Assembly: GCA_017307855.1 (NCBI GenBank)
Contig: JAFKGD010000002.1
Location: 620,001 to 684,000 of the forward strand
Source: Burkholderiales bacterium
GTDB lineage: Bacteria > Pseudomonadota > Gammaproteobacteria > Burkholderiales > Burkholderiaceae_C
DNA: 64,000 nucleotides
Direction of reading: 5' to 3'
The notes under the pieces were generated by a model that saw only the letters and a list, made by a program, of their open reading frames with translations, was not told the origin of the DNA and ran no database searches. The position numbers and the translations under genes are program-made. Below, one piece after another: positions 52,022 to 63,476 of the stretch (positions are counted from its first letter, which is position 1; the number at the start of each line of letters is the position of its first letter).

Positions 52022-54574
52022 TCAGAGCGTGATGTCCACGCTGTTCTTCAGCGCGGTCTGGGCCACGGCATCGAGCGCGTCGTCCACCACGCCCTGAGTG
52101 ATGAGCGTGACCGAACCGCGCGCCAGCAGCTTGTCGATGGCGCGGCGCGTGAGCGAATGGGTGGCGCCGGCCGCATCGGTGAACATGAACAGCGTGCCGT
52201 AGGGACTGGCCCAGGTGAGCTGCGCACGCAGGGTCTGGTCGTGCAGGCGGAGCTCGACCCACGAGCCGGGAGGAATCGGCGGCTTGGCCCGGTCGATGGC
52301 GCGCTTGTCGGCCTCGGACACCGGAATGTCGGGCGCCGTGGATTCGAACAGCGGCTCGGTGTTCTTGAAATCCGTCTCCGGCGCGCCGTCGGCCTCGGGC
52401 ACGTCGAGAAAACCCGTGTCCTGCATTTCCGTGGGGCGCAGCCACGGGTCGTTGGTGCTCTCCGCGGTGGTGTCGTTGCCTGTCTGCTCCTGGGCCACCA
52501 GCGCGCGCTCGTTCACGGTGGACATGCCGGGCTGCTGCATGCCTTCGTACAGCGACATCAGCATCATCGAGAACGCGTCGATCTGGCCGGCCGGATAGTC
52601 GACCAGCGTCAGGCCCTCGCGCAGGCGCTCGAGCAGCGACGGGATCATCTCCTTGATGCGCTCGAGGTTCAGCCGGGTCTGATCGGGCTGCGTGGTCCAG
52701 ATCAGGTCGTTGACGATGGCCAGGTAGCCGCCCGGATCGGGCGAGCCCTTGCGGTCGCGCAGGCGGGCCTCGGCCAGCACCTGCGACCAGGGCCCGACGA
52801 TGAAGTTCATGACCTCGGGTGAAGCCGTGCCGGCGCCGGGGCGACTACGCAGGTCGGCGGCCAGGCGCTCGGCCAGGAGGTTGCGCTGCTCGGCATGCAG
52901 CAGGGTGTGCACGGCCTTCTCGCGTTGCTGCACTTCCTGGCGCGCATGGCGGTCCCAGTCGGCGCGCAGCTTGTGCAGCGCCTGCTCGAACGGGCCGGTG
53001 TCCTTGACCTGCGCGGTGGCCAGCGCGTCGGCCGCTTCGCGCAGCGAACGCAGGAAGGAGTCGAAGCCCGGTGCCATCAGCGTGGCGTAGCCCAGGCTGC
53101 GCTCGGTCATCTGGTCGAGCAGGCGGCGTGCCACGTGCTGCTTGTCGCTGAAGAAGCGCGGATCGATCAGCGCCAGGCGCAGGTAGGCCGGCTCCAGCCG
53201 CCGCATCACGGCCTGCACGGGTGGAAGCAAGTGCGGATCCTGCGTGATGTTCTCGAACATCAGGTTGACCACCTCCAGCCCCAGCGCCTGGCCCACGCCG
53301 CGCGCATCGTTGCGCAGATGGTCGAAGGTGATGTCGGGCGCGATGCCGCCGGCCGGCAGCACGGGGGCCACGCCGCCCACGGGCTTGCGCCCCTCGAGCT
53401 TCTTGATGACGCGCTCGACCTGGCGCATTTCCTCGAGTGCCTCGAAGGCCGCCGGCACGGTGTTGTCGAAATCCTGGTGCGGCGGAAAACCGTCGTCGTC
53501 CGCGACGCCGCCCGCAGGCACGCCACCCCGGCCACCGGCCTGCGGGCCGCCGGTCCCCAGCCGGCCCACGCCGGCCCCGCCCGAGCCACCGCGGAACATG
53601 CCCGGCTGGCTGGTGCGCAAGGCACCCGTGGCCGCTTCCAGGCTCTGGCGCGCCGAGTCGAGCTCGCCCGCCAGCAGGCGGCGCAACTGATCGACGGTCA
53701 GCAGGCTCTGGCGCGAAGAGCCCGCACCGCCACCGCCACCGCCACCGCCGGAGCCCGATCCAGATGCAGTCCCGGCCGCGCCGCGCGGGCCGGACACACC
53801 GCCACCACCGCCGCCAGTCCCGGTGCCACTGCCGCCCCGGCCACCCGCTGCGCGCGTCGCCCCGGTCTGCGGCTGTCCCGCCTGAGGCGTCTGCGTGACC
53901 ACGTAACCCACGGGCCGCACGCCACGTGCCTCGAGCAGGCTGCTCAGATCGCCATACACCGAACGCAGGCGCTCGCCAAGCGCACCGCCCATCACCTGCA
54001 TCCAGTGCAGGCGCACGCGGTTGTCCGCACCCGTGAGCGTGAGCACGGTGCGCAGCGCCTTGACGTAGATCTCGGGGCGGAAGGGATTGCGGTCGGGCTG
54101 GACGGTCTTGAGTCCGAGCAGCGCGCAGACCAGGCCATTGAGTTCGGCCAGCGGCAACTCGGCCGCGGCCATCGCGATCTGCTGGGCGCGGGCGAGTTCG
54201 ATGCTCTCCTGTACCTGGGATTCGTCCATCAGTTCGAGCTGGTCGAAGCGCAGCGTGGCCGTGGAAGCGGACTTGGCTTCGGGTCGCACGGCGGGCTTGC
54301 TGTCGTTGGCCAGCGCCTCGGAAAAGGCCGCCGCCAGCGTCATCGGAAAGCGTTCTGCCAGCAGGCCGGCATGGACATTCAACAGCCGGCCGGCCTCGAC
54401 CACCTGTTGCCGCTCGGCAGCGTCGAGCCCGCCCGCGGCCTTCTGCTGAAGGCCGACGCGGGTCTTCTCCACCAGCACGTCCATGAGCGGGCGGCCGTCA
54501 TTGGCAGCCTTGGCCGCGCACTCCTTGTAGAGCGCGACCTGGGCTGACGACTGAGAAAAGTCATCCGTGACCAT
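52022..54574 (-). CDS. DUF1631-family protein
   Basis: The 850-residue cytoplasmic protein shows the DUF1631 hallmarks LELMDESQVQESIELARAQQ (about 112-131), ALNGLVCALLGLK-like segment, NDLIWTTQPDQTRLNLERIKEMIPSLLERLREGL and the C-terminal 'GSWVELRLHDQTLRAQLTWASPYGTLFMFTDAAG'. A Gly/Ser-rich linker occupies residues about 240-290. DUF1631 proteins are large, conserved in beta/gamma-proteobacteria and of unsettled function; the C-terminal portion looks like a PilZ-type beta barrel that might bind a nucleotide second messenger. It is 78 bp after ettA on the same strand. Confidence 0.84.
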   Translation of the reverse strand: MVTDDFSQSSAQVALYKECAAKAANDGRPLMDVLVEKTRVGLQQKAAGGLDAAERQQVVEAGRLLNVHAGLLAERFPMTLAAAFSEALANDSKPAVRPEAKSASTATLRFDQLELMDESQVQESIELARAQQIAMAAAELPLAELNGLVCALLGLKTVQPDRNPFRPEIYVKALRTVLTLTGADNRVRLHWMQVMGGALGERLRSVYGDLSSLLEARGVRPVGYVVTQTPQAGQPQTGATRAAGGRGGSGTGTGGGGGGVSGPRGAAGTASGSGSGGGGGGGGAGSSRQSLLTVDQLRRLLAGELDSARQSLEAATGALRTSQPGMFRGGSGGAGVGRLGTGGPQAGGRGGVPAGGVADDDGFPPHQDFDNTVPAAFEALEEMRQVERVIKKLEGRKPVGGVAPVLPAGGIAPDITFDHLRNDARGVGQALGLEVVNLMFENITQDPHLLPPVQAVMRRLEPAYLRLALIDPRFFSDKQHVARRLLDQMTERSLGYATLMAPGFDSFLRSLREAADALATAQVKDTGPFEQALHKLRADWDRHARQEVQQREKAVHTLLHAEQRNLLAERLAADLRSRPGAGTASPEVMNFIVGPWSQVLAEARLRDRKGSPDPGGYLAIVNDLIWTTQPDQTRLNLERIKEMIPSLLERLREGLTLVDYPAGQIDAFSMMLMSLYEGMQQPGMSTVNERALVAQEQTGNDTTAESTNDPWLRPTEMQDTGFLDVPEADGAPETDFKNTEPLFESTAPDIPVSEADKRAIDRAKPPIPPGSWVELRLHDQTLRAQLTWASPYGTLFMFTDAAGATHSLTRRAIDKLLARGSVTLITQGVVDDALDAVAQTALKNSVDITL

Positions 54575-54652
54575 CGATCCCCAACGCGGGCCTCGTCGGA
54601 CCCGTCACATGTACCGCCTGCAGAAAGTGCCGACTGGAATGCTTACTTCTTC

Positions 54653-56314
<1,662 letters not shown>

Positions 56315-56596
56315 GTGCTTGCGGTCTGCAGTGGTTGGCGCGCCATCGGGGTGCGCGACGAGGGAGTGCCGGCAGCGCATGCGCCGGGGCTCCTGCGGGA
56401 ACGGGGGGAAACCCATGATTATCGCGGCATTGCGATGCGCCCCCAAACCGGGCCCGCAATAGCTGCGCTGCCTCAAGGGAGCCGGCCGCACGGCGCCCGG
56501 GACGTTTGTCCCATAGTCTTTATCGGACTTTTTCCGCACCATCCTGCCTCGTCGAGCGGTGACCCGCCCCGACGATTCACAAGGAGTGCTCCACCG

Positions 56597-57325
56597 ATGG
56601 ATTTCCCGCTACTCAGGCGCGCTGACGTGCCGGCCACCCATCCTGCCCGCGACAGCTGGCAACGCATCGTCTTCGCAGAATTCGAAGCCGCACTGACCAG
56701 CCCGTCCCGGCCGTTCCCCTGCACGTTCGGCGCAGCGGGCTTCAAGACGGACCAACTCCGCTACGCCTTCTGCACCGAACTGACGCCTGCCGCGGTAGCC
56801 AATGCCCTGACGGCCTATCTGCCCTGCGCACGCGAGTTCGGGCCCAACACCTCGCTGGTGATCTTCGAGGCCCCCCGGCCAGCCCCCGGCACGGTCGAGC
56901 AGCACGAACAGCGCTTCTGGAAACTGCTGCGCGGTACCGCTGCACTGGATACCGTGGCATGGCCCAAGCACGTGCCGACGGAACTCGACCAACCTCTCTG
57001 GGAATTCTGCTTTGCAGGCGAGCCGATCTTCGTGGTCTGCAATACGCCCGCGCATGTGCTGCGGCAGAGCCGTCGCGCATCCGGCTTCATGCTCACGTTC
57101 CAGCCGCGGTGGGTGTTCGAGCAGATCCTGGGAACACCGGAGGCTTCAGAGAAATCGGTGGGCATCGTCTCGCGCCGCCTGGCGGCTTTCGACCTGGTGC
57201 CGCGCTGTCCTGCCCTGGGCAGCTATGGCCAGGCCGATGTCCGTGAATGGAAGCAGTACTTCCTGCCAGACGAGAACATCGCGGCCACCCAGCCCTTCAC
57301 GACGCTCAGGGACGTGGGGGCCTGA
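56597..57325 (+). CDS. YqcI/YcgG-family protein
   Basis: The 242-residue protein has the family landmarks FPCTFGAAGFKTDQLRYAF (residues 40-58), LVIFEAPRP, FWKLLRG, PLWEFCFAGEPIFVVCNTP and a C-terminal WKQYFLPDEN. Function is unknown; members are often beside transport or toxin-related genes. AAGGAG lies ten bases before the ATG. The 282 bp between it and ettA contain an AT-richer stretch (GTCTTTATCGGACTTTTTC) likely to be the promoter. It begins a three-gene operon with the cupin and the APC transporter. Confidence 0.82.
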   Translation: MDFPLLRRADVPATHPARDSWQRIVFAEFEAALTSPSRPFPCTFGAAGFKTDQLRYAFCTELTPAAVANALTAYLPCAREFGPNTSLVIFEAPRPAPGTVEQHEQRFWKLLRGTAALDTVAWPKHVPTELDQPLWEFCFAGEPIFVVCNTPAHVLRQSRRASGFMLTFQPRWVFEQILGTPEASEKSVGIVSRRLAAFDLVPRCPALGSYGQADVREWKQYFLPDENIAATQPFTTLRDVGA

Positions 57326-57327
57326 CG

Positions 57328-57636
57328 ATGCGCATCGAAGTCTCCGCTTTCGATCCCGCCGCCCTGGACGGCCTCGTGGCCCGATCACTCCCGCAGCAGG
57401 GCTGCGTCGAGATCCAGCGCGATGCGCCGGGCAAGCATCACGCATGGCATCAGCACGCCAGGGACGAGACGCTGTTGATCCTGGAGGGGAGCCTCACCTT
57501 CCTGCATGGGGATACGCAGACCGACTGCCGGCCCGGCGACGCCATCTTCCTGCCCGCAGGCACACCCCATGCGTCGATCGCGCAGGGTGCCGGCGCCACC
57601 TACCTGATTGCCTTCCACACCGTGGAGCTTGCATGA
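57328..57636 (+). CDS. Small cupin-domain protein
   Basis: The 102-residue protein is a single cupin barrel: HHAWHQHARDETLLILEGSLTFLHGD (first motif with His ligands) and RPGDAIFLPAGTPHAS (second motif). The metal ligands suggest an enzyme or sensor role. It is 2 bp after the YqcI-family gene and overlaps the transporter gene as ATGA. Confidence 0.84.
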   Translation: MRIEVSAFDPAALDGLVARSLPQQGCVEIQRDAPGKHHAWHQHARDETLLILEGSLTFLHGDTQTDCRPGDAIFLPAGTPHASIAQGAGATYLIAFHTVELA

Positions 57637-58895
57637 ACCGGTTGCGCCCCACCCTCGGTCTCTTCGGCGGCACGCTGCTGCTGCTCAACATCGTCATCGG
57701 CGCCGGCCTGCTGGTGCTGCCGGGGCTGGTCTACCAGCAGGTGGGCACGCTGGGCCTGCTGGCATGGCTGTTGTGCGCCATGGCGGCGTTCCCCTTGCTG
57801 CTCGTATTCATCGCCCTCGGGCAGCGCCATCCCAGCGCCGGAGGCGTGGCCGAATACGCGCGCCGCGCGTTCGGGCCGCTGGGCCAGCATGCCGCAGCCT
57901 TTCTGTTCCTCGGCGCCGTGATCTTCGGCCTGCCCTCGATCGCGCTCACCGGCGGCTACTACCTCCACGCTTCGACGGGCTGGAGCGCACACGTCGGGGC
58001 CGCGGCCCTCATCATCGCGGCATGCGTGCTGCACGCCCTTCCGGGGCAACTGCTCGAACGCGCGCTCCAGTTCGTCGGCTCCGCGTTGATCGCGGTTCTG
58101 CTGGCCCTGCTGCTCGTCGCAGCGCTTGCACCAGCCACCTCCCCCACAACGACCGTGCTGCCCCGCGACTGGCGAGAGCCCGTGACTTGGTGGGCAGCGC
58201 TGGCCCCTTTCATGATGATCTTCTTCGCGTTCACGGGTTGGGAAGTAGGCAGCCATGCCGCAGAGGAGTTCCGCCGGCCGGAGCGGGACTTTCCCCGCGC
58301 CATGCTGCTGTCCTTCGCCATCGCCGTACTTCTCTACGGCTGTATCGCCTGGCTGGTGCAACGCGCGGCACCGACGCACGGCCTGACCGCGCCGTTCGTG
58401 GAACTCACGCGGCCCGTGCTCGGAGAGAACGGCCGCCATGTCGTCGGCGGCGTGGCGCTGCTGCTCATCCTGGCCAATCTGTTCGGCGCGCTCTGGGGCG
58501 TCTCACGGCTGGTGTTCTCATTGGCGCGGGACGGCATCCTGCCCGCCCCCCTCGCTGCCACGCGACAGGGCACGCCGCTGCGCGCCATCGTTGTCACCGT
58601 GGGCGCCTTGCTGGCCGTGCTGGGAGCCGATGCCGCTGGCGCGCTATCCATCGGGCAGATGCTGGCTCTGGCCGGGCAGAACTTCCTGCTGCTCTATGGC
58701 ATGGCTGCGGCTGCGCTGCTGCGGCTGGATGAACGGTGGGCGCCGCGCCTGCTCGCGTTGCTCACACTGGCCGTGGTCGGCATCGTGCTGGTCATGGCCG
58801 GCGTGCATCTGGCCTACCCGGCGGTGCTGGTCGGCCTGGGCGCGGCATCGGCCTGGTTATCGCGCTCGTCGGCACATCGCATCGACCAGCGATGA
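57633..58895 (+). CDS. APC-superfamily amino acid transporter
   Basis: The 420-residue protein has about 12 membrane helices with the APC opening LLLNIVIGAGLLVLPGLVY (unwound GAG segment for the substrate carboxylate), FFAFTGWEVGSHAAEEFRRPERDFPRAM and VSRLVFSLARDGILP. It would import or exchange an amino acid or amine. The translational overlap with the cupin gene points to one function for the three genes. The 120 bp after its stop contain nothing I can assign. Confidence 0.88.
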   Translation: MNRLRPTLGLFGGTLLLLNIVIGAGLLVLPGLVYQQVGTLGLLAWLLCAMAAFPLLLVFIALGQRHPSAGGVAEYARRAFGPLGQHAAAFLFLGAVIFGLPSIALTGGYYLHASTGWSAHVGAAALIIAACVLHALPGQLLERALQFVGSALIAVLLALLLVAALAPATSPTTTVLPRDWREPVTWWAALAPFMMIFFAFTGWEVGSHAAEEFRRPERDFPRAMLLSFAIAVLLYGCIAWLVQRAAPTHGLTAPFVELTRPVLGENGRHVVGGVALLLILANLFGALWGVSRLVFSLARDGILPAPLAATRQGTPLRAIVVTVGALLAVLGADAAGALSIGQMLALAGQNFLLLYGMAAAALLRLDERWAPRLLALLTLAVVGIVLVMAGVHLAYPAVLVGLGAASAWLSRSSAHRIDQR

Positions 58896-59015
58896 GTGTC
58901 CAGTCCCCGCCCGGCGCGATGGCAATGCAGCCGGCCGGCAATAGCTTCTTCGGGTCTGGCGGCATTCGCTCGACAAACTGACGGAAGCTCCTGGAGCGAC
59001 TTCTTCTGCCGGCCC

Positions 59016-60170
59016 TCACTGCGGCCCGGACCAACGTGCGATCAGCTCGGGCGGCAGGGCATCGGCCACCTCGGCGTAGGGGCGCCCCACCAGGCGCTCG
59101 GCCTGCAGCAGCATCAGGCAAACAGGGCTGCTGGGCTCGTGTTGCTCGAACCAGCGGCGCAAGCCGATGAGTGCAGCCCGCGCCTGCTCCCGCGGATCTC
59201 CAGCTGTGCTCCGGTCTGGCCAGAAAGCGGGTACGGCGCGGGTGTCGCCGCCTGTTGAAGGTGCCTGCACAGAAACGGCGTCGGGGCTTTCTGCAACATC
59301 GGCTGACCGGGCTGAAGCGGCGAAAATTTCACCGCTCGCGGGCGGCTGCGCAGGCTCCTGCGTCACGCGCCCGCCTTGCGCGGCGGTGCCGCCGGCGTCA
59401 GGCGGCTCCTTCAATACGGAAGCCACCTCCAGCCGGCCGGAACTGTCGCATCCGCCGGTGGCAGCGAATGGCGCCAGCAGCCGCACCAGCGCGGACAGGT
59501 CCGGCGCATGCTCGCCCAGTTGGGCGCGGCACCAGGCAAGGATGTCGTCCAGCCCGGCCGCCGCGGCCTGCAACGCGGCCAGCTCGGGCGCGGCCGCGCG
59601 CTGCAGGTCGTCGATCTGCGCACGCACGGCCTCGGGCGTGGCGGAGTCTGCCGGGCGTGGCTGCAGCAGGGCACGCTCCACATCGCGCACGGCCAGCCGG
59701 CCCGCGGCGTTGCCGCCCACGGCCAGCTCGCGCACGTCGGCCAGCAGTCCTTCGGGGTCGGCCAGCGCCGCCAGCGCGTTGGCGCGCACGCTGGCGTCGC
59801 CGGCTTCGGGCTGCGGGTGGATGTGCGCGCCATGCCGGCGCAGCGCCTCGGCCAGGCAGGCCAGCCCTTCCTGCAGCCCTTGCGCGCCGGCCTGGCGCGC
59901 GCGGCAGCGTGTGAGCCAGACCAGCAGGTTGATGTCGCAGCTGCGTTGCAGCAGGGCGCGGCACTGGCGTTCCACGTCGGGCCAGTCGGGGCCTTCGCGC
60001 CGGCCAGTGAAGCGGCCGTACTGGACGTCGGGCGCGGGTTGCAGCACCGCCTGCAGCACCAGGAAGTCGTTGTCGTACTCCAGGCTCGGGCCGCAGGGGG
60101 CGGCCGGGTCGGCGAAGGTGGGCCAGGGCAGCGTGGCGGGTGCGGGGCGCTTGGGTTTCGTGCGTGTCAT
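59016..60170 (-). CDS. tssA: Type VI secretion system protein TssA
   Basis: The 384-residue protein has the ImpA_N domain (about residues 20-130: CGPSLEYDNDFLVLQAVLQ...WPDVERQCRALLQRSCDINLLVWLTRC...GLACLAEALRRHGAHIHPQ) and a C-terminal segment (about 325-380: ARAALIGLRRWFEQHEPSSPVCLMLLQAERLVGRPYAEV) typical of TssA. The middle (residues 250-320) is Ala/Ser/Pro-rich and variable. TssA primes sheath assembly at the baseplate and then at the distal end. It follows tssG in the minus-strand T6SS operon. Confidence 0.9.
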   Translation of the reverse strand: MTRTKPKRPAPATLPWPTFADPAAPCGPSLEYDNDFLVLQAVLQPAPDVQYGRFTGRREGPDWPDVERQCRALLQRSCDINLLVWLTRCRARQAGAQGLQEGLACLAEALRRHGAHIHPQPEAGDASVRANALAALADPEGLLADVRELAVGGNAAGRLAVRDVERALLQPRPADSATPEAVRAQIDDLQRAAAPELAALQAAAAGLDDILAWCRAQLGEHAPDLSALVRLLAPFAATGGCDSSGRLEVASVLKEPPDAGGTAAQGGRVTQEPAQPPASGEIFAASARSADVAESPDAVSVQAPSTGGDTRAVPAFWPDRSTAGDPREQARAALIGLRRWFEQHEPSSPVCLMLLQAERLVGRPYAEVADALPPELIARWSGPQ

Positions 60171-60203
60171 GGTCGTGGTGCGGCACGGCGCCGCAGGGAA
60201 GCG

Positions 60204-61382
60204 TCAGGAAGAGGTCCGGACATAGGCCTCGGGCTCGAGCACCATGCCGCGCCGCGCCTGGCCCGCCACGGCGCGGCCATCGGCCAGCCAGGTGGACCAT
60301 CCCAGGCGCTCGGTGCCGCCGAGCCGCGCGGGCGGCACCTCGTCGTGCAACAGATGCAGTTCGGTGTCCCAGGCGTATTCGAAGCCGACGAAGGCGCGCA
60401 CCCATTCGACCAGGGTGCGCAGATCGCGGCCCCGCTCGGCGTCGTGGCCGGTGCCGGGCATGAAGCGCAGGTACTGCTGCAGGTTCAGCGGCCCGATCAC
60501 CAGCCGGAACTGCGCCTGCCGGTCCGGCACCATCGCGCCGGCCATGGCCCCGCCGCCCAGCGTGCTGGCCGGGTGCGCGCGGCCCAGCTGGCAGCGGTCG
60601 GGCGCCGCCACGTCGATCCAGCGCAACACGTATTCGCGCAGCGTGACGCGCACGCCGAAGTAGTGCACCAGCGTGCGCACCAGCCCTTCGGGATTGCGTG
60701 CACGCCGCACGCGGTGCGCAGCCGACGCCCAGCGTGCGTGCCGGGGCAGCGGCTCGGCCGGCACCTCGCCCGCCTCGTCGCCGGCCAGCCAGGCCACGTA
60801 GCGGGTGAAGGTCTCGGCCTGCGGCCGGTCGAGCCCCGCGGCGGCCTGCGCCTGCGCCCACGCCCGGTAGAAGTGCGACAGCGCGCGGTGGTGGAACAGG
60901 TCGATGAAGTCGGCCCCTGCCGTGTCGCGCCGCGTCTGGGCGCGCTCGTGCAGGGTTTCGGTGTAGTGCAGCGGCAGCGCGCCGCCCGGGCCCAGCAGGC
61001 CGAGGCCGAACAGCCGTATCTCGGCCCGGCCGCGGTGCTGCGCCACCCCGGCCAGCTCGCGCGGCGCGAACGCCAGGCTGGCCTGCTGGCCCAGCCGATA
61101 GGCTTCCTGCGATGGGCGGCGCGCCAAACCCGGCGGCGGCAGCGCGTCGTGCGTGGCGGCGATGCGGCGCAGCAGCGGCAGGAAGCCGTGGCGCCAGGGA
61201 TGGCGGGCAGCGTCCTGCAGCACTGCAGCCAAGTCGGCGCGGCGTTGCGATGCGCTCGTTGGGATGCGTTCGGCTTCGCCGGCGTCGCGAGCCTCTTGCG
61301 GTGGCAAGGCGAGGCTCATTGCACCGCCCTCCGCACTGCGCGCTGCGGGACGAGCCTCTTGGGGCGGCCCGGCCAGGCTCAT
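60204..61382 (-). CDS. tssG: Type VI secretion baseplate protein TssG
   Basis: The 392-residue protein has the TssG (ImpH/VasB) pattern: HPWRHGFLPLLRRIAA, LGQQASLAFAPREL, FGLGLLGPGGALPLHYTE, FHHRALSHFYRAWAQAQ and LRTLVEWVRAFVGFEYAWDTEL. Its ATG overlaps the tssF stop (ATGA) with GGGAGG upstream. The first 30 residues contain a near-repeat (MSLAGPPQEAR then MSLALPPQEAR), so a second start at 61319 is also possible. TssG joins TssF and TssK to make the baseplate wedge. Confidence 0.9.
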   Translation of the reverse strand: MSLAGPPQEARPAARSAEGGAMSLALPPQEARDAGEAERIPTSASQRRADLAAVLQDAARHPWRHGFLPLLRRIAATHDALPPPGLARRPSQEAYRLGQQASLAFAPRELAGVAQHRGRAEIRLFGLGLLGPGGALPLHYTETLHERAQTRRDTAGADFIDLFHHRALSHFYRAWAQAQAAAGLDRPQAETFTRYVAWLAGDEAGEVPAEPLPRHARWASAAHRVRRARNPEGLVRTLVHYFGVRVTLREYVLRWIDVAAPDRCQLGRAHPASTLGGGAMAGAMVPDRQAQFRLVIGPLNLQQYLRFMPGTGHDAERGRDLRTLVEWVRAFVGFEYAWDTELHLLHDEVPPARLGGTERLGWSTWLADGRAVAGQARRGMVLEPEAYVRTSS

Positions 61383-63262
61383 ACCACCTCCCGCGTGCCG
61401 GGCCGCAGCGGCCAGGTGCCCACCTCGCCGCGCTGGATGGAAACCAGCCGCGTTTCGACGAAGGTGTTGATGGCGACGTGCCGCGCGAGGTAGTGCGACA
61501 GCACCAGCCCGAACAGGTAGGGGCTGGCGCCCGAGAAGCCGGCTTCGTCCACGCTCAGCGTGCACTGCACCCCACGCCCGTAGACCAGCGGCCCGGCGCC
61601 CCAGAGCCGCCGCGTGACGGGTGCCAGGCGCGTGCCCACCAGGGCGCCGATCTCGGTGCGGGCCCGTTCGTCGCCGTCCGGGGCGAACAGCTGCAGCATG
61701 TGGCGCAGCGCCTGGCCGCCGTCGCGGTGGTCCAGCTCGGTGAGCGGCAGGTGGTTGAAGCCCAGTTGCCGGATCAGCCGCCACGCCGTCTCGCCCTGCG
61801 CGATGGGCGCGCGTGGCGCCGTCGGCCGGCGCAGGAAGCCGGCGCTGGCAATGGGCATCGATTCGCCGGCCAGCAGGTCGTCGATGCCATTGCAGGGCAC
61901 GAGCGTGGGCAGGTCGCGGTTGGTGAGCCACGCATTCACGCTCAGCCGGCGCAGGTCGGCCGGGTACGGCGCCTCGTGCTGGTCGACCAGACTGGCGAAC
62001 ACCTCGGTGCCCACGTATTCGCTGCGCGAGCCGTAGCGGCGCGACGACCGCGGCGCCAGCCGGGCTTCGCGGCGCAGGCTGAAGTAGCGGCCGTGGTCAC
62101 CCTCGTCGTGGCTGAGCGTGTCGTAGAGGGGGCGGAATTCCAGCGCCACGCCGCCCGCCTCGGGCTGCGCCTGCATGGCGGCGACCGAATGCACCTCGAA
62201 ATCCATGGGGCGCGAGCGGTCGGGCACCACGTGGAATTCGGTCTCGCCGGGCGCCACGGCCACGTGGTCGGTGCGGTGCGCAAACAGGTTCACCACCGGC
62301 ACGCAATGGAGCGCGAAGCGGCTGGCGTCGACCAGGGCCGCCAGGTCGCCGGGGGCGCGGTCGAGCAGCACCACGATCTCGACCTCGCGGCCCGGCATGC
62401 GGCCCAGCGCCGGCGCCAGCCCCTGCAAGGCGAAGCCCAGGAAGCGCTCGGGGCAGGCGAAGTATTCGTGCAGCAGGTTGTGGCCATGAAAGCTCGTCCA
62501 CGCCAGCGGCAGCAGGCGCTGCGAAGGTTCGAGCCCGTCGTGCACCAGGGCGCCCTGCGTGACCACGTGCGGCTGCGTGGACGAGAACTCGCCCGGCGCC
62601 GCGATGAAGCTGGCGCAGGCGCCGGTGTGCAGCAGCTCGAAGAGGCGCGAGGCCACGGCGGCATCGCCGGCCAGGTGCACGGGCAGCCGGTCGAGCCCGC
62701 GCAGGTCCGACAGGCGGCCCTCGCCCATCATGCGCAGCCGCAGGCGCAGGCTGCCCAGCGGCCGCACGCCTGCAGGCAGGCGCCGCTCGGGCACGGGAAT
62801 GTCGGGCGGCACGCCGCCCAGCGAGGCGTGCGCGATCTCCAGCGGCCACAGCGTGACGGCCTGCCCGGTGCGGAATTCGCACGCCGTCTGCTCGCCCGGC
62901 GGCACGCGCGAGAACAGCGCCGAGCCGCGCGGCAGCACGTGGCCCGCGCGCAGGTCGCCGTGGTTCACGTCGGGCAGCAGACGAGCGACGGCCATCGACG
63001 GCGTGGGACTGACGTAGTTGGGAAACAGCACTTCCAAGAGGCGCTGGGTGAAGCGCGGGAACTCGGCGTCCAGCCGGATGCGCATGCGCGCCGACATGAA
63101 CGAAAAGCCTTCGAGCAGGCGTTCGACATACGGATCGGCCACCTCGCCGGCCTGCATGCCGAGGCGACGCGCGATCTTGGGATGCAGCGCGGCGAATTCG
63201 CCCGCCAGCTCGCGCATGTAGACGAGTTCTTCGTTGTAGTAGTGGAGCAGGTGGGGGTCCAT
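61379..63262 (-). CDS. tssF: Type VI secretion baseplate protein TssF
   Basis: The 627-residue protein has the TssF (ImpG/VasA) opening LLHYYNEELVYMRELAGEFAALHPKIARRLG, then DPYVERLLEGFSFMSARMRIRLDAEFPRFTQRLLEVLFPNY, and the C-terminal FAPDGDERARTEIGALVG...FSGASPYLFGLVLSHYLARHVAINTF. Length and order are standard. It is 19 bp after the 64-residue protein gene and coupled to tssG. Confidence 0.93.
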   Translation of the reverse strand: MDPHLLHYYNEELVYMRELAGEFAALHPKIARRLGMQAGEVADPYVERLLEGFSFMSARMRIRLDAEFPRFTQRLLEVLFPNYVSPTPSMAVARLLPDVNHGDLRAGHVLPRGSALFSRVPPGEQTACEFRTGQAVTLWPLEIAHASLGGVPPDIPVPERRLPAGVRPLGSLRLRLRMMGEGRLSDLRGLDRLPVHLAGDAAVASRLFELLHTGACASFIAAPGEFSSTQPHVVTQGALVHDGLEPSQRLLPLAWTSFHGHNLLHEYFACPERFLGFALQGLAPALGRMPGREVEIVVLLDRAPGDLAALVDASRFALHCVPVVNLFAHRTDHVAVAPGETEFHVVPDRSRPMDFEVHSVAAMQAQPEAGGVALEFRPLYDTLSHDEGDHGRYFSLRREARLAPRSSRRYGSRSEYVGTEVFASLVDQHEAPYPADLRRLSVNAWLTNRDLPTLVPCNGIDDLLAGESMPIASAGFLRRPTAPRAPIAQGETAWRLIRQLGFNHLPLTELDHRDGGQALRHMLQLFAPDGDERARTEIGALVGTRLAPVTRRLWGAGPLVYGRGVQCTLSVDEAGFSGASPYLFGLVLSHYLARHVAINTFVETRLVSIQRGEVGTWPLRPGTREVV

Positions 63263-63281
63263 GGTTTGTCCGGTGATCAGG

Positions 63282-63476
63282 TCAAAGGTCTTCGAGTGGA
63301 CTGGATGGCCGATCAGCCAGCGGCCGCCATCTTGAGTTCTGCCCGCCGTTGGTGCCCGCGCCTGCGCCCTGCGTCGAGAGATTCACGGCAGCTTCGCGCG
63401 TGAGCGGCTGCTGTGCGGCCAGCCGCGCGGTCTGCTGCGCCACCCGCGTCATCTGCTCTTCTCTGTCGTCCGTCAT
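63282..63476 (-). CDS. Small hypothetical protein between the lipase-like gene and tssF
   Basis: The 64-residue protein is hydrophilic, with an amphipathic helix (EEQMTRVAQQTARLAAQQ) followed by a Gly/Asn-rich tail. Its ATG overlaps the preceding stop as ATGA, which is the main reason to call it real. It has no signal peptide or membrane segment. It may be a chaperone or accessory of the lipase-like product, but no family is recognised. Confidence 0.5.
   Translation of the reverse strand: MTDDREEQMTRVAQQTARLAAQQPLTREAAVNLSTQGAGAGTNGGQNSRWRPLADRPSSPLEDL

Noticed and set aside
53700-53860. Gly/Ser-coding low-complexity tract that could be a repeat element
   Set aside because: It is in frame inside the DUF1631 protein and reads as a flexible linker; no tandem unit of constant length is visible.
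58896-59015. Antisense open frame between the APC transporter and tssA
   Set aside because: About 40 residues of plausible sequence, but it runs on into antisense of the transporter and has no start signal.
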